The translations under genes and the position numbers were made by a program. From Parvibaculum sp040216885 (GTDB lineage: Bacteria > Pseudomonadota > Alphaproteobacteria > Parvibaculales > Parvibaculaceae), in contig JAVJOG010000014.1 of assembly GCA_040216885.1 (NCBI GenBank), forward strand, positions 186,001 through 250,000: a stretch of DNA of 64,000 nucleotides, written 5' to 3'. Below, piece after piece: positions 18,399-26,999 of this stretch. Numbering within the stretch: the first letter of the stretch is position 1; each line of letters starts with the position of its first letter. The notes beneath the pieces were generated by a model. It was not told the origin of the DNA. It was given only the letters and a program-made list of their open reading frames with translations, and did no database searches.

Positions 18399-18487
18399 CC
18401 GCTTTTTCTCCTACGATTCAAGAATCTTAAAAGTAGTGGATAGTGAAGGATGCCTGTGAATGCCGGGGATCAAAACTTTTCGCCGCC

Positions 18488-18496
18488 TTGTCCACA
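18488..18496 (+). promoter_or_regulatory. DnaA-box-like nonamer
   Basis: TTGTCCACA, one mismatch from the consensus TTATCCACA, is the best DnaA-box candidate in the hemE-ppsR gap and lies next to the AT-rich hemE-proximal stretch. Confidence 0.5.
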
Positions 18497-18671
18497 GATA
18501 CGCAGAGTTGCCGCCGACGGTTCGGCGCCGGCCGCCTTTCATGCCACAGCTTGTGACAAATTACAGCCTGCCAAACGGCCGCGCCTTTACAAGCAACGGC
18601 ATAGGCTATGGAGCCATTTCGTTCACGAGCCGTTAATAGCGGGGACAATCTTGCGATGTCGCGCCGACCGG

Positions 18672-18761
18672 CCGGTCATACCCGCTTTGCAAGGCACGGC
18701 GCCGATTTCTTGCACCGGCCCATGGAACGGGGGAGCGAAAACGAAACACGGGTATGACCGG
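18672..18761. repeat. 13-base inverted repeat pair in the presumed origin
   Basis: CCGGTCATACCCG at 18672-18684 is repeated exactly in reverse complement at 18749-18761. The 64 bases between could form a loop, or each arm could be a protein binding site. Neither arm resembles a DnaA or CtrA box. Confidence 0.7.
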
Positions 18762-18958
18762 GTAGGGCTCGGGCCGAACCCCGCGCTTACCCCCGTTAAT
18801 CACACTGTTCCACAGGCCAGGGCATAACATGGTACTTCGCCGTTATGCGGGTTGCGGAAAAAGAATTGGCGCACGCAACATGCCCCCGATACCTTTGCCC
18901 GCGCGGCCGCCCGGGCCGTCCCGAGCCGCCATGACCTTGAATCCGGAACCAGACTTCG

Positions 18959-19783
18959 ATGAGCGCCAAACGCGTCTTCCATCTCCATCTCGTGTCGGAC
19001 GCCACCGGCGAGACGCTGAACACCGTGGCGCGCGCCGCCTGCGCGCAATATGAGGATGCGCGGCCGATCGAGCATGTCTATGCGCTGGTGCGAGGGCCCA
19101 AGCAGCTTGAGCGCGTGCTGGGCGAGATCGAAGCGGCGCCCGGCATTGTGATGTTCACGATGGTCAATGACGAGCTGCGCGCGCGGCTGGAGCGGCGCTG
19201 CGCCGAGCTGCAGTCGCCCTGCATTTCGGTTCTCGACCCGGCGATGCTGGCGCTCGGGCAATATCTCGGCAAGGAGATCTCGCACAAGCCCGGCTCCCAG
19301 CACATCATGGACGCCGAATATTTCGGCCGCATCACGGCGCTCAACTTCACCATGGCGCATGATGACGGCCAGTCGGCCGGCGACCTCAACGACGCCGACG
19401 TGATCCTGCTCGGCGTCAGCCGCACCTCGAAGACACCGACCTGCATCTATCTGGCGAACCGAGGCATCAAGGCGGCCAACATTCCGATCGTGCCGGGCGC
19501 GGTGCTGCCTGCCGATCTAGAAACGGCTAAACATCCGCTGATCGTCGGTTTGACGACGAGCCCGGATCGCCTGGTGCAAATCCGCAAGAACCGCCTGCTT
19601 TCGCTGCACGAGAAGGCCGACACCGATTATGTCGAACCGGAAGTCGTGGCCGAGGAAGTCGCTTTCGCGCGCAAGCTCTTTGCGCGCAACGGCTGGCCGG
19701 TGATCGATGTGACGCGCCGCTCGATCGAGGAAACGGCGGCGGCCGTGCTCAATCTGTATAATGAGCGGCAAAAGACCGGCTGA
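18959..19783 (+). CDS. ppsR: Pyruvate,phosphate dikinase/PEP synthase regulatory protein (kinase-pyrophosphorylase, DUF299)
   Basis: A 274-residue bifunctional regulator that phosphorylates and dephosphorylates PPDK or PEP synthase. It opens RVFHLHLVSDATGETLNTVARA and has a P-loop-like GVSRTSKT at 152-159, then TCIYLANRGIKAANIP and GLTTSPDRL. It is the RP001 orthologue that flanks oriC in Caulobacter and Rickettsia, and the first gene rightward of the presumed origin. maf follows after 5 bases, so the ppsR-maf-aroE-coaE genes are probably one operon. Confidence 0.95.
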   Translation: MSAKRVFHLHLVSDATGETLNTVARAACAQYEDARPIEHVYALVRGPKQLERVLGEIEAAPGIVMFTMVNDELRARLERRCAELQSPCISVLDPAMLALGQYLGKEISHKPGSQHIMDAEYFGRITALNFTMAHDDGQSAGDLNDADVILLGVSRTSKTPTCIYLANRGIKAANIPIVPGAVLPADLETAKHPLIVGLTTSPDRLVQIRKNRLLSLHEKADTDYVEPEVVAEEVAFARKLFARNGWPVIDVTRRSIEETAAAVLNLYNERQKTG

Positions 19784-19788
19784 GCACG

Positions 19789-20397
19789 ATGGCGAAACCC
19801 CCTCTCATTCTTGCCTCTGCCAGTGCCGTGCGCGCGAGCCTCCTGAAAGGCGCCGGCCTCGATTTCGAGATCGTGGATTCGCGGCTCGACGAAGAAGAGG
19901 TGAAGCGTGGATTCGCCGGCCGCGACGAAGCAGCCGACACCGACGCATTGGCGCTCGAACTGGCGGCGGAAAAAGCCCGCGCCGTGTCGCGCGGCGATCT
20001 GCGGGCGCTGGTGATCGGCGCCGACCAGATCCTGTCCTGCGAGGGCAAAAGATACGACAAGCCGAAGTCGATGGCCGAGGCACGCGCCAACCTTCTTGCC
20101 TTCAGGGGACGGCCGCATATTCTTCACAGCGGCGTTGCGCTGGTGGCAAACGACGCCGTGGTCTGGAGCCATGCCGGGCAGGCGCACCTGACGATGCGCG
20201 ACTTCACGGAAGACTTTCTCGATGAATATCTGGCGCAGACCGGCGAGCGCGTACTGAAAAGCGTCGGCTGCTACCAGCTTGAGGGACCGGGCGTGCAATT
20301 GTTCGAGGAAATCGACGGCGACTATTTCACCATTCTCGGCCTGCCGCTGCTGCCGTTGCTTGATGAATTGCGCGCCCGCGGAGTGGTACTGAAATGA
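19789..20397 (+). CDS. maf: Maf-family nucleotide pyrophosphatase
   Basis: A 202-residue protein with the Maf opening ILASASAVRASLLKGAGL (SxxR motif), then LALELAAEKARAVS, VIGADQIL, FRGRPHILHSGVALV and the CYQLEGPGVQLFEEIDGDYFTILGLPLLPLL tail region. Maf enzymes hydrolyse non-canonical or modified nucleoside triphosphates to monophosphates. It sits between ppsR and aroE in the usual alphaproteobacterial order. Confidence 0.94.
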   Translation: MAKPPLILASASAVRASLLKGAGLDFEIVDSRLDEEEVKRGFAGRDEAADTDALALELAAEKARAVSRGDLRALVIGADQILSCEGKRYDKPKSMAEARANLLAFRGRPHILHSGVALVANDAVVWSHAGQAHLTMRDFTEDFLDEYLAQTGERVLKSVGCYQLEGPGVQLFEEIDGDYFTILGLPLLPLLDELRARGVVLK

Positions 20398-20443
20398 CAG
20401 GGCCGAGCAAGGAACCTCGTCGTCCCGCCGCGAGGCCCAAACC

Positions 20444-21283
20444 ATGACAAGAAAAGTTTGTGTTATCGGCTGGCCGATTGCCCATTCGCGCTCGCCGCTG
20501 ATCCATAACCACTGGATCGCCGAACACAGGATCCCCGACGCGCGCTACGAGCCGATGGCGGTGAAACCGGAAGACGCCGCCGCGACGATCCGCGCCCTGC
20601 CGACCCTCGGCTTCATCGGCGCCAATGTGACGGTGCCGCACAAGGAAACGGCCTTCGCCGCGCTCGACCGGCATGACGCAGTGGCGCGCCGCCTCAAGGC
20701 CGTCAACACCATCGTCACGACGCCGGCGGGCCTCGAAGGCCGCAACACCGACGGTTACGGCTTCGTCGCCAATCTGAAGGATCGCGCCGCCGGCTGGAGC
20801 GCAAGGCGGGGCCCCGCCGTCATCCTGGGTGCGGGCGGCGCCGCCCGCGCCATCGCCGCCGCGCTCGAGGACGAAGGCGTGCCTGAAATCCGCATCGTCA
20901 ACCGCACGCCGGCCCGCGCCGAAACGCTCGTTGCCGATCTCGGCCTGAAGGCCGTACGCATTTTCGCCGGGACAGATGCGGCCTCCGCCCTCGACGGCGC
21001 CGCGCTGCTGGTCAATACGACGACGCGCGGCATGAAGGGTGAGAACGACATCGATCTCGACATCGCCGCCTTGCCGAAAGAGGCGCTCGTCACGGACATT
21101 GTCTACACGCCGCTTGAAACCGGTCTCTTGCGCCGCGCCCGCGAGGCCGGCCATAAAACGGTCGACGGTCTCGGCATGTTGCTGCACCAGGCGGTGCCGG
21201 GTTTCGAGGCCTGGTTCGGCGTCCGCCCCGAAGTCACCGGGGAACTTCGCAAGCTCGTGCTGGCCGATCTCGGCATGAAATAG
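20444..21283 (+). CDS. aroE: Shikimate dehydrogenase (NADP+)
   Basis: The fourth step of the shikimate pathway, reducing 3-dehydroshikimate. The 279-residue protein has VIGWPIAHSRSPLIHNHW (shikimate site), NVTVPHKE with catalytic Lys67, NTDGYGF, the dinucleotide loop LGAGGAARAI, and NRTPARAETL that favours NADP. It lies 46 bases after maf and 12 bases before coaE. Confidence 0.96.
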   Translation: MTRKVCVIGWPIAHSRSPLIHNHWIAEHRIPDARYEPMAVKPEDAAATIRALPTLGFIGANVTVPHKETAFAALDRHDAVARRLKAVNTIVTTPAGLEGRNTDGYGFVANLKDRAAGWSARRGPAVILGAGGAARAIAAALEDEGVPEIRIVNRTPARAETLVADLGLKAVRIFAGTDAASALDGAALLVNTTTRGMKGENDIDLDIAALPKEALVTDIVYTPLETGLLRRAREAGHKTVDGLGMLLHQAVPGFEAWFGVRPEVTGELRKLVLADLGMK

Positions 21284-21295
21284 GGAAACGACACA

Positions 21296-21922
21296 ATGCT
21301 TCTGATCGGCCTCACCGGCTCCATCGGCATGGGAAAATCCGAAACCGCCAAGATGTTCCGCGCGCTGGGCGTTCCGGTCTACGACGCCGACGCGGCCGTT
21401 CACGCTCTTTATGAAAAAGGCGGCAAGGCGGTCGAGCCGCTGCGCGCCGTCTTCCCTTCGGCGATTGTCGACGACGCGGTCGACCGCAAGACGCTGTCGC
21501 GCGCGGTGCTGGGCCTGCCCGCCGAAATGAAGAAACTCGAAGCCATCGTCCACCCGCTGGTCGGCGAGGCGCAAATCGAATTCCTCCGCGAAAGTGTCGC
21601 CACCGGCCACGAGATGGCCGTGCTCGATATTCCGCTGCTCTACGAAACCGGCGGCGAGAGCCGCGTCGACGTCGTGGTGGTGGTCTCGGCGCCCTACGAT
21701 CTGCAGAAGACGCGCGTGCTGGCGCGGCCCGACATGGACGAGGCGAAATTCGCTGCCATTCACGCCAAGCAAGTGCCCGACGCCGAAAAGCGGACCCGCG
21801 CCGATTTCATCGTCGAAAGCGACAAGGGCCTCGATCATGCGCGCGCGCAGGTTGCGGCAATCGTCGAGACGCTGAAGGGCCGCGAGGGAAAAGTGCTGAA
21901 GGAAAGGCTCGGCAAGGGCTGA
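21296..21922 (+). CDS. coaE: Dephospho-CoA kinase
   Basis: The last step of coenzyme A synthesis. The 208-residue protein has the P-loop GLTGSIGMGKSE at the N-terminus, YDADAAVH, HPLV, DIPLLYETGGE and the R-rich lid region near VLARPDMDEAKFAAIHAKQ. The coaE-dnaQ proximity with aroE upstream is a common origin-proximal order in alphaproteobacteria. Confidence 0.96.
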   Translation: MLLIGLTGSIGMGKSETAKMFRALGVPVYDADAAVHALYEKGGKAVEPLRAVFPSAIVDDAVDRKTLSRAVLGLPAEMKKLEAIVHPLVGEAQIEFLRESVATGHEMAVLDIPLLYETGGESRVDVVVVVSAPYDLQKTRVLARPDMDEAKFAAIHAKQVPDAEKRTRADFIVESDKGLDHARAQVAAIVETLKGREGKVLKERLGKG

Positions 21923-21944
21923 CATGACGGGCTAGAATGCGGCC

Positions 21945-22373
21945 ATGGAACAGAGAGTGAGCTTCATCACGCTGGGCGTCGCCGATGTCGCCCGCGCCCG
22001 CGCCTTCTACGAAACGCTGGGCTGGCGCGCGCTGCCGCAAAGCAATGAGAGTGTCGCCTTTTTCCAGTGCGGCGGTATCGTCTTCGCGTTGTTCGGCCGT
22101 CTTGCGCTGGCGGAAGATGCCGGCCTCGCGCCGCATGGCGAAGGCTTCTCGGGCTTCGCGCTGGCGCATAATGTGCGCGAGAAGGACGAGGTCGATACAA
22201 CGCTTGCCGAGGCCGAAGCGGCCGGCGGCAAGATTCTGAAACGCGGATCGGATGCCTTCTGGGGCGGCTATACGGGATATTTCTCGGACCCCGACGGTCA
22301 TGTCTGGGAAGTGGCGTGGAACCCGCAAGGCATCATCGGCGCGGACGGGTCGTTCCGTTTTCCCGCAAACTGA
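21945..22373 (+). CDS. VOC-family protein (glyoxalase/bleomycin-resistance fold)
   Basis: A 142-residue single-domain VOC protein: SFITLGVADVARARAFYETLGWRA, VAFFQCGGIVFALFG, GFALAHNVREKDEVD and YFSDPDGHVWEVAWNP. Metal ligands of the fold are partly visible (E near the C-terminal VWEVAWNP). Substrate unknown. It is inserted between coaE and dnaQ with short gaps (22 and 19 bases). Confidence 0.88.
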   Translation: MEQRVSFITLGVADVARARAFYETLGWRALPQSNESVAFFQCGGIVFALFGRLALAEDAGLAPHGEGFSGFALAHNVREKDEVDTTLAEAEAAGGKILKRGSDAFWGGYTGYFSDPDGHVWEVAWNPQGIIGADGSFRFPAN

Positions 22374-22392
22374 GAACTGAGAGGCATCGCCG

Positions 22393-23091
22393 ATGCGCGA
22401 GATCGTTCTCGACACTGAAACCACCGGCCTCTCGCCGCAGGACGGCCACCGGCTGGTCGAACTCGGCTGCATCGAGATATTCAACCACGTCGCCACCGGA
22501 AAATTCTTTCACGCCTATCTCGATCCCGAACGCGACATGCCCGAAGGCGCCTTGAAAATTCACGGCCTGACCGGCGACTTCCTGCGCGGCCAGCCGAAGT
22601 TCGCCGACAAGGCCGACGAATTCCTGGCCTTTATCGGCGACGATCCGCTGGTGATCCACAACGCAAGCTTCGACATGGGCTTCATCAACGCCGAGCTGAA
22701 GCGCATCGGCCGCGAACCGCTGCCGATGGCGCGCGCCATCGACACGCTCGACATCGCGCGGCGGAAATTTCCGGGCGCGCAGAACAATCTCGATGCGCTC
22801 TGCCGCCGCTTCAACATCGACAATTCGGCCCGCGAAAAGCACGGCGCGCTGCTCGACAGCGAATTGCTGGCCGAAGTCTATCTGGAGCTGATGGGCGGCC
22901 GTCAGCCAGGCCTGGTGCTGCAGGCCGACATCGAGGCCGCGCGTTCGCCCGGCATTGAAACGGTGAAGATAGAAGTGCGGGCCCGCCCCGTGCCGCTGCC
23001 GCCCCGCCTGACCGATGCCGAACGCGAGGCGCATGAGGCCTTCGTCGCCGGGTTGCGCGGCGAGGCGTTGTGGAACGCCGCGAAGAGCTAG
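22393..23091 (+). CDS. dnaQ: DNA polymerase III epsilon subunit (3'-5' proofreading exonuclease)
   Basis: A 232-residue DEDDh exonuclease. Exo I is VLDTETTGL with Asp7 and Glu9, Exo II is VIHNASFDMGFI, and Exo III is EKHGALLDSELLAEVY with the conserved His and Asp. The C-terminal part (RPVPLPPRLTDAEREAHEAF) is the tether that binds the polymerase alpha subunit. It converges tail-to-tail with secB (10-base gap). Confidence 0.96.
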   Translation: MREIVLDTETTGLSPQDGHRLVELGCIEIFNHVATGKFFHAYLDPERDMPEGALKIHGLTGDFLRGQPKFADKADEFLAFIGDDPLVIHNASFDMGFINAELKRIGREPLPMARAIDTLDIARRKFPGAQNNLDALCRRFNIDNSAREKHGALLDSELLAEVYLELMGGRQPGLVLQADIEAARSPGIETVKIEVRARPVPLPPRLTDAEREAHEAFVAGLRGEALWNAAKS

Positions 23092-23101
23092 TTCGCTGAA
23101 A

Positions 23102-23599
23102 TCAGTTAGGCTGCCCGTCGCCCGCCGGCGCCTGCGCCATCTGCTGGCGGCGCTGCTGATAGAGGCTGACGAAATCGATCGGGTCGATCATCAGCGGCGG
23201 ATAACCGCCGTCGCGCGTCAGGTCGGCGACGATCCGCCGCGCGAAGGGGAAAATCTGGCGCGGGCATTCGATCACCAGCACCGCTTCGAGATTTTCCTCC
23301 GGGATGTTGGTCAGCCGGAAAAGCCCCGCATAGTCGATCTCGACCAGGAACATCGTCTTGTCCTTGGTCCTGGCCTCGGCGCCGAGCTTCAGCGCCACTT
23401 CATAGTCTGTGTCGCTCATGCGATTGACGCCGACATCGACCCTGACGGAGATGTTGGGCTGCTCGTCGACCGGTCCGAGCGCTTGCGGTGCGTTGGGATT
23501 TTCGAACGACACATCCTTCACATACTGGGTCAGAACGCGAAGCTGCGCCACGGCCGGCTGGCCGACATTACCCGCATCGCTGGAATTCTGGTCCGACAT
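23102..23599 (-). CDS. secB: Protein-export chaperone SecB
   Basis: A 165-residue SecB holdase that keeps presecretory proteins unfolded for SecA. Family motifs seen are LRVLTQYVKDVSFENPNAP, NRMSDTDYEVALKLGAEA, ECPRQIFPFARRIVADLTRDGGYPPLMIDPIDF and YQQRRQQ. An fxsA-type gene lies 105 bases upstream on the same strand; secB beside dnaQ and fxsA is typical of alphaproteobacteria. Confidence 0.97.
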   Translation of the reverse strand: MSDQNSSDAGNVGQPAVAQLRVLTQYVKDVSFENPNAPQALGPVDEQPNISVRVDVGVNRMSDTDYEVALKLGAEARTKDKTMFLVEIDYAGLFRLTNIPEENLEAVLVIECPRQIFPFARRIVADLTRDGGYPPLMIDPIDFVSLYQQRRQQMAQAPAGDGQPN

Positions 23600-23704
23600 C
23601 CTCGCCGCTCCCGGTCTTCGTCAAAACGTCTCTGGCAAAATCGCGAGGCTGCTGGCTATCACGGAACCTTCCCCGCGACAAGAAATCCGGCCTCCGGACC
23701 TTGC

Positions 23705-24217
23705 TCAATCCGGACCGGATTTCGGCGGTAGCCGCCAGTCCCCGTCCTGGCCTCTGCCGTCCCTGCGCGGCTCGTCCTCGACCTCCCATTCCTCGGCCTC
23801 GATGATCGGTCCGCCGCCGGGGCCGCGTCTCATATGGGCGGTGCGAATGTGAACCTCGGCCCGCATCGCAAGCCGCCGCGCCGCGAAACGGGCTGCCAGC
23901 CGGCGCAGCGGCGCGATCAGCAGCAACAGTCCGATAGATGAAGTCAGAAGACCGGGAGTAACCATAAGAATGGCGGCAACGAACAGCGCCGCGCCATCGA
24001 GCATCTCGGCGACGGGCGCTTCGCCGCGCTCGATCGTCGCCTGCGCGCGCCTGAGCGTCGCCGGGCCTTGCGCCCGCATTAGCCAGACGCCGGCAAAGGC
24101 GCTGAGCGCCACAAGTCCGATCACCGGCCAGACGCCGAGCGCCTCGCCCGCTTCGATGAAGAGGGCGATCTCCGCCAGCGGCAGGCCGGCAAGGATCAGG
24201 AAAACAAGGACAGGCAA
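23705..24217 (-). CDS. fxsA: FxsA-family membrane protein
   Basis: A 170-residue protein with two or three membrane segments. It starts PVLVFLILAGLPLAEIALFIEAGEALG, then VWPVIGLVALSAFAGVWLMRAQG and GAALFVAAILMVTPGLLTSSIGLLLLIAPLR, the FxsA signature, and ends in a charged tail. Escherichia coli FxsA suppresses F-plasmid exclusion of phage T7 when overproduced; its usual role is unknown. I chose a TTG start (24217) with GGAAG upstream because the longer frame to 24403 covers the divergent promoter region and is not membrane-like. Confidence 0.78.
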   Translation of the reverse strand: MPVLVFLILAGLPLAEIALFIEAGEALGVWPVIGLVALSAFAGVWLMRAQGPATLRRAQATIERGEAPVAEMLDGAALFVAAILMVTPGLLTSSIGLLLLIAPLRRLAARFAARRLAMRAEVHIRTAHMRRGPGGGPIIEAEEWEVEDEPRRDGRGQDGDWRLPPKSGPD

Positions 24218-24417
24218 AGCACTTCCAGCGGCGAATGAGGCCCCTCGACGAGGAATGGGGGCGATTGAGGGCAATCCGTCGCGCCGGCTCCGGTAGCAAA
24301 ACCGCTTCGATTGCCCTAGGTTATAAACAATAGCGGGAAGCGGTCCGCCCGTCACCCATGGGGCGACGGGAAGCTGTTCCTGCGCTTCCGGTTTACAAGG
24401 CAAGGCTCATCGAGCGA

Positions 24418-25179
24418 ATGGACGGCGGCTTGACCCTTCTCAACATCATCCTGCTCGCGGTAGCGGTCGGCGTCTTTCTGAAACTCAGAAGCGTGCTCGG
24501 CCGCCGCACCGGCCATGAGCGCCCGCCCTACGATCCCTATTCCGACACCGGGAATGCCGGTGGCGCCAATCCGGCCGGCAACGACAAGGTGGTGACCTTG
24601 CCGAAACGCCCGCGCGCGCCGTCCGAAAGCACGAGCAGCGGCCGCACCGTCGACGCGGCCGGCGACCCCTTCGCCGAACCCTTCGGGGTCCGCAACCGCT
24701 GGCGGGGCATCGCCGAGGACAACACGCCGCTTGCCGACACGCTGAGCGCGATCGCACGCCTCGACCGGAATTTCGATGCCGAGGCGTTTATCGGCGGCGC
24801 CCGTGCCGCTTATGAGATGATCGTCACGGCCTTCGCCGAAGGCGACCGCGCCGCGTTGCGGCCGCTGCTGAGCGCTGAAGTCTTCGGAAGTTTCGAGGCC
24901 GCCATCGCCGAACGCGAAAAGAAGGACCTGCATGTCGAGCAGAGTTTCATCGGCATCGACAAGGCAAAACTCGCCACCGCGACGCTCGACGGCACGCGCG
25001 CCCGCCTGACGGTCAACTTCCGCAGCCAGCTCACCTCCTGCACCAAGAACGCCGACGGCGTCGTCATCGAAGGCGATCCGGTGACGATCCGCGAGGTCAA
25101 CGACGTCTGGACGTTCGAGCGCGACGTGAAGAGCCGCGATCCGAACTGGAAGCTGGTCGCGACCGGCGCTTCGGCCTGA
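24418..25179 (+). CDS. Tim44-like domain protein
   Basis: A 253-residue protein: one N-terminal membrane helix (LTLLNIILLAVAVGVFLKLRSVLG), a proline/glycine-rich linker of about 80 residues, then a Tim44-like domain (FDAEAFIGGARAAYEMIVTAFAEGDRAAL, TLDGTRARLTVNFRSQLTS, VNDVWTFERDVKSRDPNWKLVATG). In mitochondria Tim44 links import to Hsp70; the bacterial homologues (TimA) are membrane-anchored with an unclear role. ATG at 24358 would add 20 residues. It is divergent from fxsA and followed by mltA after 11 bases. Confidence 0.88.
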   Translation: MDGGLTLLNIILLAVAVGVFLKLRSVLGRRTGHERPPYDPYSDTGNAGGANPAGNDKVVTLPKRPRAPSESTSSGRTVDAAGDPFAEPFGVRNRWRGIAEDNTPLADTLSAIARLDRNFDAEAFIGGARAAYEMIVTAFAEGDRAALRPLLSAEVFGSFEAAIAEREKKDLHVEQSFIGIDKAKLATATLDGTRARLTVNFRSQLTSCTKNADGVVIEGDPVTIREVNDVWTFERDVKSRDPNWKLVATGASA

Positions 25180-25190
25180 CGGACGCGGCG

Positions 25191-26321
25191 ATGCGCCGGG
25201 CCGCGCGCCTTCTCCTTTCGGGCTTTGTCGTATTTGCGGTTCTTTCCTGTGCGCCGGGAGCGAATGTGATGAATGCGCGTGCCGATGCCCGTGCGATCAC
25301 TTTCGCCGATCTTCCCGGCTGGGCCGGCGACGATCATGCCGCCGCGCTCGCGACCTTCGCGCGCTCCTGCGCGCGCATCACGCGACTCGACGCATCCGCG
25401 CCGCTCGACGGAAAATCGGGAACATCCTCGCTCTATGGCCGCGCCGGCGACTGGCAACCGGCTTGCGCCGCCGCCTTGCAGAGCGTTGCGCCGGGTTCGG
25501 CGCGCGGCTTTTTCGAACACTGGTTCCAGCCGGTACGCCTTGCCGCCGAACGCGGACTTTTCACCGGCTACTACGAACCGGAAATGCGCGGATCGCTGAC
25601 GCGTCACGGGCCCTACCGGACGCCGGTTCTGGCGCCGCCGCCGGGCTTCGTCATGCGCGCCGGCGGCGCCGGCTTTCCGGCCCGCGCCGAAATCGAGGAC
25701 GGTGCGCTCGATCACGATGCGCTGGCGCTGATCTGGCTCGAAAGCCCGGTCGATGCCTTCTTCCTGCATGTGCAGGGTTCGGGCCGCGTGCGTCTCGAAA
25801 ACGGCGAAACGGTGCGTCTCGCCTTCGCGGCGAAGAGCGGCCACGAATACACCTCCATCGGCAAGGTGCTGATCGACCGCGGCGCGATCCCGCGCGAGGA
25901 GGTTTCGATGCAGACGATCCGCGCCTGGATGGAAGCCAATCCGGCGGAAGGCCGCGATGTGATGCGGCAAAACCGGTCCTACATATTCTTCCGCATACTG
26001 AGGGATATCGATCCGGAACTCGGCCCCCCCGGCGCCGAGGGCGTCAACCTGACGCCGCGCCGCAGCCTTGCCGTCGACCGCGCCCATCATCCGCTGGGTT
26101 CGCTGTTCTGGCTGACGACGCGCCATCCCTCGCCCGATGGCCGCAGCGAGATCCCTTTCGCGCATCTGATGGTCGCGCAGGATACCGGCTCGGCGATCAA
26201 GGGTGTGCAGCGCGGCGATATCTTTTTCGGTTCCGGTACCGAGCCCGGCGAGATCGCCGGCCGCATGAAAGCCGAAGGTGAGATCACGGCGCTGGTGCCG
26301 AAAATCATCGCCCCCCGATAG
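25191..26321 (+). CDS. mltA: Membrane-bound lytic murein transglycosylase A
   Basis: A 376-residue lipoprotein. The signal peptide MRRAARLLLSGFVVFAVLSC ends in a lipobox cysteine at 20. The MltA beta-barrel domain has FFEHWFQPVRL, GLFTGYYEPEMRGS and FLHVQGSGRVRLENGE, and the C-terminal 3D domain carries AHLMVAQDTGSAIKGVQRGDIFFGSG with the catalytic aspartate region. It cleaves peptidoglycan glycan strands to 1,6-anhydro products. It sits between the Tim44-like and Smr genes in the conserved order. Confidence 0.95.
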   Translation: MRRAARLLLSGFVVFAVLSCAPGANVMNARADARAITFADLPGWAGDDHAAALATFARSCARITRLDASAPLDGKSGTSSLYGRAGDWQPACAAALQSVAPGSARGFFEHWFQPVRLAAERGLFTGYYEPEMRGSLTRHGPYRTPVLAPPPGFVMRAGGAGFPARAEIEDGALDHDALALIWLESPVDAFFLHVQGSGRVRLENGETVRLAFAAKSGHEYTSIGKVLIDRGAIPREEVSMQTIRAWMEANPAEGRDVMRQNRSYIFFRILRDIDPELGPPGAEGVNLTPRRSLAVDRAHHPLGSLFWLTTRHPSPDGRSEIPFAHLMVAQDTGSAIKGVQRGDIFFGSGTEPGEIAGRMKAEGEITALVPKIIAPR

Positions 26322-26336
26322 GCCGGGAAACGCGGA

Positions 26337-26999
26337 ATGGCAGCCGGCGGCGACAGGACCGACAACGGGAAACCCGACAACAAGAAGAAAGCGTCGCCAC
26401 GCCGCACCCGCCCGCTGACTGAGGAAGAACACAAGCTCTGGCGCGCGGTGGTGAAGGACGCAAAGCCGCTCGTCCGCCGCCGCCGGAAATCCGCCGTCGA
26501 AATTCCGCTGGCCGAGGCCGACGAGCTCGCCCCCATCGTTCCCCCGCCGCCGCATGCGGCCGCCGCGCCGGCCGCGCCGCTGCCGCCAAGGGCGGCGAAA
26601 GCCCGTCCGCCCGAGCCGCCGCTGCTGACCGGCCTTGACCGCCGCGTCAGCCAGCGTCTGGCCCGCGGCCAGATGGAGGTCGAGGCGACGCTCGATCTCC
26701 ACGGCCACAATCAGCACGAGGCGCATGACGCGCTGCTTTCGTTTCTGACCCGCGCGCGGGCACGCGGCCTGCGCTGTGTGCTGGTGATTACCGGCAAGGG
26801 CGCCTCGCCCTATGCGCGCCACACGCTGCATGGCGCCGATTTCTACGAAGTGCCGGAGCGTCAGGGCGTGCTCCGCAGCGCCGTGCCGCGCTGGCTGGCG
26901 GAGGCGGCGTTCCGCGCCCATCTGACGGGCTTCCAGCCGGCGCATCCGAAACATGGCGGCGGCGGCGCCTTCTATATCTGGCTGCGCAAGAAAAGATGA
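26337..26999 (+). CDS. Smr/MutS2-type endonuclease-domain protein
   Basis: A 220-residue protein with a disordered basic and proline/alanine-rich N-terminal half (TRPLTEEEHKLWRAVVKDAKPL is conserved in family members), followed by a C-terminal Smr domain: VEATLDLHGHNQHEAHDALLSFL with the LDLHG motif, VLVITGKGAS with the TGKG motif, and VPRWLAEAAFRAHLTGFQ. Smr domains nick nucleic acids or rescue ribosomes. The stop overlaps the next gene's ATG by ATGA. Confidence 0.92.
   Translation: MAAGGDRTDNGKPDNKKKASPRRTRPLTEEEHKLWRAVVKDAKPLVRRRRKSAVEIPLAEADELAPIVPPPPHAAAAPAAPLPPRAAKARPPEPPLLTGLDRRVSQRLARGQMEVEATLDLHGHNQHEAHDALLSFLTRARARGLRCVLVITGKGASPYARHTLHGADFYEVPERQGVLRSAVPRWLAEAAFRAHLTGFQPAHPKHGGGGAFYIWLRKKR

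Larger units (their letters stand above)
18399..18958. other. Probable chromosomal replication origin (oriC), hemE-ppsR intergenic region
   Basis: These 560 bases separate divergent hemE and ppsR (RP001/DUF299). That pair flanks oriC in Caulobacter crescentus and Rickettsia. Directly seen: an AT-rich stretch at about 18409-18480; DnaA-box-like nonamers TTGTCCACA at 18488-18496 (one mismatch to TTATCCACA), AGTGGATAG at 18435-18443 and TGTTCCACA at 18806-18814 (two mismatches each); GANTC sites at 18415, 18422 and 18939; and a 13-base inverted repeat at 18672/18749. Genes on both sides point away from the region. No perfect DnaA box is present, so the call rests mainly on gene order and strand switch. 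No protein gene is seen here. Confidence 0.7.

Noticed and set aside
18450..18827. 125-codon frame in the presumed origin
   Set aside because: No ribosome binding site, no family, and it covers the inverted repeat and DnaA-like boxes.
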